DNA of 37,888 bases from Pseudoroseomonas ludipueritiae (GTDB lineage Bacteria > Pseudomonadota > Alphaproteobacteria > Acetobacterales > Acetobacteraceae), in the NCBI RefSeq assembly GCF_014490445.1, contig NZ_JACTUZ010000027.1, positions 1 through 37,888 of the forward strand, in the 5' to 3' direction. Positions 32,417-37,888 of the stretch are shown here, in pieces; within the stretch, counting starts at the first letter, position 1, and the number at the start of each line of letters is the position of its first letter. The position numbers were made by a program, and so were the translations under genes. The notes under the pieces are model-generated. The model did no database searches and was not told the origin of the DNA. It was given only the letters and a program-made list of their open reading frames with translations.

Positions 32417-34708
32417 TCAGTCCTTCATCACCGCACCATGCGCGGCGAAGCAGGCCATATCCAGAATCTGGTTCACGCTGGCGCCCATGCTGGCGATCTG
32501 CACCGGATGCTCCAGCCCCACCAGGATCGGGCCCAGAGTGGTGGCGCTGGTCAGGCGCGGCACCGCCTTGGAGAGGATATGGGCGGCGTGCAGCCCCGGC
32601 ATCACCAGCACATTGGCCGGGCCGCTGAGGCGGCAGAAGGGGTAGAGGGCGCGCAACTGCGGGTCCAGCGCCACGTCGGCGCCCATCTCGCCATCGTATT
32701 CGAAGTCCACGCCACGCTCGTCCAGCAGCTTCACCGCCTCCCGCACCGGGCTGACGATGGTGCCGCCCGGGTCGCCGAAGTTGGAGAAGGAAAGGAAGGC
32801 CACGCGCGGCTCCAGCCCCATCCGGCTGGCGGCGGCGGCGGCACCCTTGGCGATCTGCGCCAGGGTCTCCGCATCCGGCCGCTCATGGATGGCGGTATCG
32901 GCGATCAGCGTGGTGCCGGCGGTGCGGCTCAGCAGCACCGTCAGGCCGAAGAGCGCCCGGCCGGGGATGGCATCCACCGCGCGCGTCACGCCTTCCAGCG
33001 TCACGCTGAAGGAGCGGGTGACGCCGCTGACCATGGCATCCGCATCGCCCAGCGCCACCATGCAGGCGGCGAAGACATTGCGGTCCTGGTTGACCAGCCG
33101 CTGGCAGTCGCGGAACAGCAGGCCCTGGCGCTGCTGCCGGGCATAGAGCCATTCGGCATAGCGCAGGTTGCTGTCGGAAAGGCGGGCATTATGGATCTCG
33201 ATGCCCTCCGGCAGCGGGATGCCCAGCGCGGCCACGGTCTCGCGCACCCGCTCCTCGCGCCCCACCAGCACCGGCGTGCCATAGCCGGCGTTGCGGAAGG
33301 CGATGGCGGCGCGGATGACCTTCTCTTCCTCGCCCTCGGCGAAGACCACCTTCTGCGGATTGGCGCGCACGCGCTCCGTCACCGCCTCCAGCGCCGCCAT
33401 GCCGGCATCCAGACGCCCGGCGAGGCCGCGCGCGTAGCGCTGCATGTCCAGGATCGGCTTGCGGGCGACGCCGCTGTCCATCGCCGCCTTGGCCACGGCG
33501 GGGGAGACATGGGAGATCAGGCGCGGGTCGAAGGCATGCGGGATGATGTAGTCGGGGCCGAAGCGCAGCCCGGCGCCGCCGCCCGCGCCCGCCACTTCCT
33601 CCGGCACATCCTCGCGCGCCAGCATCGCCAGCGCCTCAGCGGCGGCGATCTTCATGGCCTCGTTGATGGTGGAGGCGCGCACGTCCAGCGCGCCGCGGAA
33701 GATGAAGGGAAAGCCCAGGACATTGTTGACCTGGTTGGGATAATCGGAGCGACCGGTGGCCACGATCACGTCCGGGCGCACGGCACGCGCCTCGTCCGGC
33801 GTGATCTCGGGGTCCGGGTTGGCCATGGCGAAGATGATCGGGTTCTTGGCCATGCTGGCCACCATGGCGGGCGTGACCGCTCCCTTCACGGACAGGCCGA
33901 AGAAGGCATCGGCGCCTTCCAGGGCCTGGGAGAGCGTGCGGCGGTCGGTGGAAACGGCGTGGGCCGACTTCCACTGGTTCATGCCCTCGGTGCGGCCACG
34001 GTAGAGCACGCCCTTGGTGTCGCACATCAGGATATTCTCGGGCCGCATGCCCATGGCCTTCACCAGCTCGGCGCAGGCGATGGCGGCGGAGCCGGCGCCG
34101 TTGATGACGAGCCTGGTGTCCTTCAGCTCCCGCCCCGTCAGGTGGCAGGCATTGATCAGCCCGGCGGCGGCGACGATGGCGGTGCCATGCTGGTCATCAT
34201 GGAAGACCGGGATGTCCATCAGCTCGCGCAGGCGCTGCTCGATGACGAAGCATTCCGGTGCCTTGATGTCCTCCAGGTTGATGCCGCCGAAGGAGGGGCC
34301 GAGGTAGCGGACGGAATTGACGAATTCGTCCACATCCTCGGTGGAGACGCAGAGGTCGATGGAATCCACATCGGCGAAGCGCTTGAACAGCGCGGCCTTG
34401 CCTTCCATCACCGGCTTGCCGGCCAGCGCGCCCAGGTTGCCCAGCCCCAGCACGGCCGTGCCGTTGGAGATGACGGCCACCATGTTGCCCTTGGCCGTGT
34501 AGTCATAGGCCAGGGAAGGGTCGCGGTGGATATGCAGGCAGGGTTCGGCGACGCCTGGGGAATAGGCGAGGCTGAGATCGCGTGCGGTGGTCAGCGGCTT
34601 GGTCAGCCGGATTTCCAGCTTGCCGGGTTTTCCCTCGGCGTGAAGGGCCAGCGCCTCCTCAGCGGTGATACGGGCAGTACGGGTGTCAGGCGCGCGGGCG
34701 TCGTCCAT
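32417..34708 (-). CDS. maeB: NADP-dependent malic enzyme with phosphotransacetylase-like domain
   Basis: 763 residues, the three-part layout of MaeB: malic N-terminal domain (about 25-160, [12 protein letters not shown]), NAD(P)-binding domain (about 170-420, with [14 protein letters not shown]) and a C-terminal PTA-like domain (about 435-760, with [14 protein letters not shown] and the [13 protein letters not shown] region). It decarboxylates malate to pyruvate, giving NADPH. The PTA-like part has no phosphotransacetylase activity in known MaeB but binds acetyl-CoA for regulation. It is monocistronic and flanked by unrelated genes. Confidence 0.96.
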   Translation of the reverse strand: MDDARAPDTRTARITAEEALALHAEGKPGKLEIRLTKPLTTARDLSLAYSPGVAEPCLHIHRDPSLAYDYTAKGNMVAVISNGTAVLGLGNLGALAGKPVMEGKAALFKRFADVDSIDLCVSTEDVDEFVNSVRYLGPSFGGINLEDIKAPECFVIEQRLRELMDIPVFHDDQHGTAIVAAAGLINACHLTGRELKDTRLVINGAGSAAIACAELVKAMGMRPENILMCDTKGVLYRGRTEGMNQWKSAHAVSTDRRTLSQALEGADAFFGLSVKGAVTPAMVASMAKNPIIFAMANPDPEITPDEARAVRPDVIVATGRSDYPNQVNNVLGFPFIFRGALDVRASTINEAMKIAAAEALAMLAREDVPEEVAGAGGGAGLRFGPDYIIPHAFDPRLISHVSPAVAKAAMDSGVARKPILDMQRYARGLAGRLDAGMAALEAVTERVRANPQKVVFAEGEEEKVIRAAIAFRNAGYGTPVLVGREERVRETVAALGIPLPEGIEIHNARLSDSNLRYAEWLYARQQRQGLLFRDCQRLVNQDRNVFAACMVALGDADAMVSGVTRSFSVTLEGVTRAVDAIPGRALFGLTVLLSRTAGTTLIADTAIHERPDAETLAQIAKGAAAAASRMGLEPRVAFLSFSNFGDPGGTIVSPVREAVKLLDERGVDFEYDGEMGADVALDPQLRALYPFCRLSGPANVLVMPGLHAAHILSKAVPRLTSATTLGPILVGLEHPVQIASMGASVNQILDMACFAAHGAVMKD

Positions 34709-34870
34709 GGACCTCAGACTTCTACAGAGACGAATGGTCCATCATGAGGCCGCCGGCCGCGCAGGGCTAGCCAGCCGCTTCGCAAGTGCGGCATCGCGCC
34801 GCCGGGCGGCAGGGTGGCGCGGCGGAGGCTGACAGGGTCGTGATGACGGCGGACCCCTGGCCCGCCGCTG

Positions 34871-34900
34871 CCGGCCTGCTCCAGGGGAGGAGCAGGCCGG
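34871..34900 (-). terminator. Hairpin terminator after the fasciclin gene
   Basis: CCGGCCTGCTCC (34871-34882) and its exact complement (34889-34900) form a 12-bp stem with a 6-base loop, 8 bp downstream of the fasciclin stop on the minus strand. No T-run, so it may be a processing or stabilising hairpin. Confidence 0.55.
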
Positions 34901-34908
34901 GTTGGCGA

Positions 34909-35496
34909 TCAAGGCAGCAGCAGGTTGTCGATGCCGTGCACGACGCCGTTGCTGGCCATCAGGTCCGGCATGATGAACCGGGCCGGCGGCTGCAGGTTCT
35001 GCCCGCCCGCGCCGGTGCCGAAGTTGCTGCCGGCGCCGCCGGAGGCCTTCACCACGGCCACGGTGGCAGGCGTGCTGCGGCCATCCAGCCGCACCAGCCC
35101 GCCATTGATGGAGGGCATGTCCCGCACCGTGCCGGCCAGGCTCTGGCTGGTGACGGTGCCGGCCACCATGTGGTGGGTCAGCAGCGCGCCCAGGCGGAAC
35201 TGGTCGGCGGCACCGGCCTGGTTGCCGGATTCGGTGCCCAGCAGGTCCTGCATCAGGGCCGGGTGGCGGTCGATCGCCTCGTTCACCGGCACAAAGAGCG
35301 TCAGGTCCTGCGTGCCGCGCAGCCGCACAAGCTCGCCGCCCCGCTGCGCCAGCTCCAGGAAGCGGGAGAATTGCGGCACGCTGGCCAGGGTATTGGCGAT
35401 GTCGCTCATGGAAGCGACCTGCGCGCGCAGCACGGCGGGGGCGGCGAGCGTCGCGCCTAAGGTGGCACCGAGCAGGGTACGGCGTTGGATCGTCAT
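34909..35496 (-). CDS. Secreted fasciclin (FAS1) domain protein
   Basis: 195 residues. The signal peptide contains QRRTLLGATLGATLAAPAVL, with twin arginines (MTIQRRTLLG), so Tat export is possible. The mature protein is one FAS1 domain: LTLFVPVNEAIDRHP (the H1 box, which normally reads TVFAPTNEAF), then LLTHHMVAGTVTSQSL and the closing SNGVVHGIDNLLLP (the H2 box). Such proteins mediate adhesion or bind hydrophobic ligands. The start is ATG 35496, with GAGGAG six bases upstream; the frame is open to 35604 but without signal features. Confidence 0.9.
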   Translation of the reverse strand: MTIQRRTLLGATLGATLAAPAVLRAQVASMSDIANTLASVPQFSRFLELAQRGGELVRLRGTQDLTLFVPVNEAIDRHPALMQDLLGTESGNQAGAADQFRLGALLTHHMVAGTVTSQSLAGTVRDMPSINGGLVRLDGRSTPATVAVVKASGGAGSNFGTGAGGQNLQPPARFIMPDLMASNGVVHGIDNLLLP

Positions 35497-35739
35497 GAAG
35501 AAACTCCTCGACGGTTCTTGGCAGGCGTGAACTGGAACAAATGAAAGCCCCTGCTGCGCCCACCCTTGTTTCAGGCGCGTGGCGGAGCTGTTGCGGGCAA
35601 GCAACGCCTCGCCCGACGCCGGGTTTCCTGCTGCGTAAGCGCTGCATTTTTCACTGCCATGGTGGAACCCACGCCAGATGACGGCGTTGTCGGAAGCACG
35701 GCCGTACGATGACAGGCCATATCAGAGGGAGTTCTCGCC

Positions 35740-36165
35740 ATGCTGCGCCAGCGCGCGATCCTGTCCACCATTGCCGCTTCTGCCCTGATGCTGGGCTTGG
35801 CGGCCTGCGACAACACCAACAATTCCGCCACCCGCGCGGTGGACCGCGCCGCGGGCACCAATACTTCCGGCGCTTACCCGGCGCAGTCCGACGGCACTCC
35901 CGGCAACCCGCCGGGCACCGAGAGCACCCGGGCGCTGGACCGCGCCGCGGGCACCAACACCTCGGGCGCCTATCCTTCCCAGTCCGATGGCACGCGCGCC
36001 AACCCGCCGGGCACCGCCACCACCCGGGCGCTGGACCGCGCCGCGGGCACCAACACCTCGGGCGCCTATCCTTCCCAGTCCGATGGCACGCGCGCCAACC
36101 CGCCGGGCACCGCCGCCGGCCGGGCGCTGGACCGCGCCACCGGCAACAGCTCCGGCGGCTACTGA
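35740..36165 (+). CDS. Lipoprotein made of 32-residue tandem repeats
   Basis: 141 residues. The signal peptide ends in the lipobox LAAC with lipid-anchored Cys23; the next residue is Asp, which in E. coli keeps lipoproteins in the inner membrane. After NTNNSA the rest is a tandem repeat of TRALDRAAGTNTSGAYPSQS plus DGTRANPPGTAT: units 31-62, 63-94, 95-126 and a half unit 127-141. It is rich in Gly, Thr, Ser, Pro and Asn and probably unfolded. GAGGGAG precedes the ATG. It is a monocistronic gene with a clear terminator. No known family; a spacer or cell-wall tether role is only a guess. Confidence 0.85.
   Translation: MLRQRAILSTIAASALMLGLAACDNTNNSATRAVDRAAGTNTSGAYPAQSDGTPGNPPGTESTRALDRAAGTNTSGAYPSQSDGTRANPPGTATTRALDRAAGTNTSGAYPSQSDGTRANPPGTAAGRALDRATGNSSGGY
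35830..36162 (+). repeat. 96-bp in-frame tandem repeat, 3.5 copies
   Basis: Units at 35830-35925, 35926-36021, 36022-36117 and partial 36118-36162. Units 2 and 3 differ at only a few bases near their ends, while unit 1 has more substitutions (AQ for SQ, PG for RA). The unit length is a multiple of three, so gain or loss of units keeps the frame. Confidence 0.92.
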
Positions 36166-36206
36166 TCCAGGCCTGCGCGGCACCGCCGCCAGCCTGCCGC
36201 TGCAGC

Positions 36207-36237
36207 AGGGCCGCCCGGGATCACCGGGCGGCCCTTT
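36207..36237 (+). terminator. Rho-independent terminator after the repeat lipoprotein
   Basis: AGGGCCGCCCGG (36207-36218) and its exact complement (36224-36235) form a 12-bp stem with a 5-base loop, followed by TTGCGCTT. It is about 42 bp after the stop codon. Confidence 0.75.
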
Positions 36238-36309
36238 GCGCTTCCGCCGCCGGCAGCGCCGCCGGGCAGGCGGTGCTAGTCTCCGCGCCCCTGCCAAGGA
36301 GAATGCCGC

Positions 36310-36690
36310 ATGGCCGATATCGAGCCCGCGCCCGAAGCCGATCCGCCGCCCTGGTTCCAGGCGCATGTCTTTGTCTGCTGCAACCGGCGGCCCGAGGGGC
36401 ACCGCCGTGGCTCCTGCGCCGCGCGCGGCAGCGAGGCGCTGAAGGACTACATGAAGGCCCGCGCCAAGGAACTCGGCCTGAAGGGCGTGCGGGTGAACAC
36501 CGCCGGCTGCCTGGACCGCTGCGAATTCGGCCCCACCATGGTGATCTACCCCGAAGGCATCTGGTACCGCGCCGAAACGCGGGATGACGTGGATGAGATC
36601 CTGACGGCGCATCTGGTGCGCGGCGGCCGCGCCCGGCGGCTGATGCTGACCGAGCGGGACGTGCCGCCCCCCAAGCCGCCCAAGGACTGA
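36310..36690 (+). CDS. Thioredoxin-like [2Fe-2S] ferredoxin domain protein
   Basis: 126 residues. The four cluster cysteines of the thioredoxin-like (Shethna/NuoE type) ferredoxins are present: C23 or C24 (VCCNRRPEG), C36 (GSC), C67 and C71 (AGCLDRC). The CxxxxC pair AGCLDRCEFGPTMVIYPEG is a hallmark. The start is set by AAGGAGA at 36297-36303. The basic, Pro-rich C-terminus (PPPKPPKD) is an addition. It is a soluble electron carrier with unknown partner and lies 129 bp upstream of mnmE. Confidence 0.9.
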   Translation: MADIEPAPEADPPPWFQAHVFVCCNRRPEGHRRGSCAARGSEALKDYMKARAKELGLKGVRVNTAGCLDRCEFGPTMVIYPEGIWYRAETRDDVDEILTAHLVRGGRARRLMLTERDVPPPKPPKD

Positions 36691-36819
36691 GCCGCCGCCG
36701 GTTGCCAGCGGCGGCCGGCCGGCCCACATCCCGCGCCATCCAGCCCGGCCGCGCGGGGAGGGGAGGCGGGTTGCCTTCCGCCGCTGCCTCCCCCGGGCCT
36801 TTCGCGCGGACGGAGCTGC

Positions 36820-37888
36820 ATGACCGATACCATCTTCGCCCTGGCTTCCGGCGCGGGCCGGGCCGCCATCGCGGTGCTGCGGCTGTCCGGCACCGGCTGC
36901 GGCGCGGTGCTGCAACGGCTGGCCGGGCGACTGCCGCCGCCCCGTATGGCCAGCCTGCGACGGCTGCGCGCCCCCGCCAGCGGCGAAGTGCTGGACGAGG
37001 CGCTGGTGCTCTGGTTCCCCGGCCCGCGCAGCTACACGGGTGAGGATTCGGCGGAACTGCACCTGCATGGCGGCCGCGCGGTGCTGGAGGGCGTCAGCGC
37101 CGCCCTGCTGGTTTGCGGGGCCCGCCCGGCCGAGCCGGGGGAATTCACCCGCCGTGCCTTCCTGAACAACCGGCTGGACCTGACGGCAGCGGAGGGCATC
37201 GCTGACCTGATCGATGCCGAGACCGCCGCCCAGCGGCGGCAGGCGCTGCGGCAGGCCGGGGGCGCGCTGGCGGAGCGCTATGCCGGCTGGGCCACGCGCC
37301 TGACCCGGCTGCTGGCGCATCAGGAAGCCGCCATCGAATTCGCCGAGGACGGGCTGCCCAACAGCCTGGAGGACGAGATGCGCGCCGGTGCCGCCGCCCT
37401 GGCCGCCGAGATCCGCCGGCATCTGGATGATGGCGGGCGGGGGGAGCGGCTGCGGGAAGGGCTCTGGGCCGCCATCCTGGGCGCGCCCAATGCGGGCAAA
37501 AGCTCGCTGCTGAATGCCCTGGCGGGGCGGGAGGCCGCCATTGTCTCCGCCACCGCCGGCACCACGCGGGACGTGGTGGAGGTGCGGCTGGAACTGGGCG
37601 GCGTGCCGGTGCTGCTGGCCGATACCGCCGGGCTGCGGGAGACGGCGGATGAGATCGAGGCCGAGGGCGTTCGGCGGGCGCGGCGGCGGGCGGAGGAGGC
37701 GGACCTGGTGATCGCGGTCTTCGCCGCCGATGTGCCGCCGGATGCCGGCACCCGGGCCATGGTGGCGCCGGGCACGGTGGTGGTGGCCAACAAGACCGAC
37801 CTGGCGTCCGCCCCGGCGGAGATCGGCGGCGTGGCGCCGCTGGCGGTCTCGGCCCGCAGCGGGGAAGGGCTGGATGCGCTGCGGGAGG
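36820..37888 (+). CDS. mnmE: tRNA modification GTPase MnmE (3' end missing)
   Basis: The first 356 codons of about 430-450. With MnmG it forms the complex that adds carboxymethylaminomethyl at U34 of certain tRNAs. The N-terminal formyl-tetrahydrofolate-binding domain has IFALASGAGRAAIAVLRLSG and PAEPGEFTRRAFLNNRLDL (104-121). The G domain has GAPNAGKSS (221-229), GTTRD (247-251), DTAG (268-271) and NKTD (324-327). The C-terminus, which carries the catalytic Cys motif, is outside the window. Start ATG 36820 follows GGAG at 36812-36815. The position of mnmE fits a chromosomal housekeeping region. Confidence 0.96.
   Translation, partial: MTDTIFALASGAGRAAIAVLRLSGTGCGAVLQRLAGRLPPPRMASLRRLRAPASGEVLDEALVLWFPGPRSYTGEDSAELHLHGGRAVLEGVSAALLVCGARPAEPGEFTRRAFLNNRLDLTAAEGIADLIDAETAAQRRQALRQAGGALAERYAGWATRLTRLLAHQEAAIEFAEDGLPNSLEDEMRAGAAALAAEIRRHLDDGGRGERLREGLWAAILGAPNAGKSSLLNALAGREAAIVSATAGTTRDVVEVRLELGGVPVLLADTAGLRETADEIEAEGVRRARRRAEEADLVIAVFAADVPPDAGTRAMVAPGTVVVANKTDLASAPAEIGGVAPLAVSARSGEGLDALRE

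Noticed and set aside
32111-34747. 878-codon plus-strand frame opposite maeB
   Set aside because: Antisense shadow; the minus strand carries complete malic enzyme motifs.

Overview
The window is a 37.9-kb piece of a very GC-rich (about 70% by eye) bacterial chromosome. Gene content suggests an aerobic alphaproteobacterium, most likely Acetobacteraceae of the Roseomonas type. The pointers are a Bug-family (tripartite tricarboxylate) binding protein, a two-subunit succinyl-CoA:3-ketoacid CoA-transferase, a three-domain MaeB malic enzyme, an Ldh-type oxidoreductase, a DUF983 gene beside an oxidase operon, and dense tail-to-head operons with ATGA overlaps. The taxon is inferred, not proven. There is no phage, IS transposase, CRISPR array or rRNA operon. 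The content is mostly housekeeping and metabolic.

Layout. 1-3798: end of a surface-polysaccharide locus (membrane 4,6-dehydratase/epimerase cut by the edge, nucleotide-sugar 6-dehydrogenase, DegT-type aminotransferase). 3799-4070: intergenic repeat copy A. 4081-4493: an unrecognised two-gene micro-operon on the minus strand. 4701-6454: hrcA and a glutathione transferase-like gene. 6474-8060: secreted protein made of four PPC-like repeats. 8133-11214: Bug binding protein/Ldh oxidoreductase operon, divergent from its probable LysR regulator. 11195-11330: a second, unrelated palindromic element that supplies the LysR stop codon. 11431-14285: CobW GTPase with a Zur-like box, a WD40 protein and an aldo/keto reductase. 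14286-14536: repeat copy B. 14537-16525: adenine deaminase and tRNA-Ala(GGC) with promoter and terminator. 16640-18066: CoA-transferase A and B. 18067-18346: repeat copy C. 18704-20911: pnp. 21141-23082: nitronate monooxygenase-like gene and DoxX. 23102-28722: five-gene minus-strand caa3-type cytochrome oxidase operon. 28875-31288: DUF983, phosphoribosyltransferase, DUF423 and an RlmM-like methyltransferase. 31418-32285: two paralogous small secreted proteins. 32417-34708: maeB. 34909-35496: fasciclin protein. 35740-36165: lipoprotein built from 96-bp tandem repeats. 36310-36690: [2Fe-2S] thioredoxin-like ferredoxin. 36820-end: mnmE, cut by the edge.

How things fit together. The oxidase operon encodes subunit II fused to a cytochrome c domain, subunit I fused to subunit III, a small membrane protein, a CtaG-like assembly factor and a membrane-anchored triheme cytochrome c. 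That is a self-contained terminal oxidase with its own electron feed. CobW, WD40 and the Zur-like box suggest a zinc-starvation module. Bug protein, Ldh enzyme and divergent LysR look like a carboxylate uptake and oxidation unit.

The most unusual material lies between and around genes. One repeat family (copies A, B, C; about 250-280 bp; five hairpins; complex terminal inverted repeats; compensatory changes in the central stem) sits immediately after a stop codon each time. Other striking items are the second palindromic element, the four-repeat secreted protein, the paralogous small secreted pair and the tandem-repeat lipoprotein.
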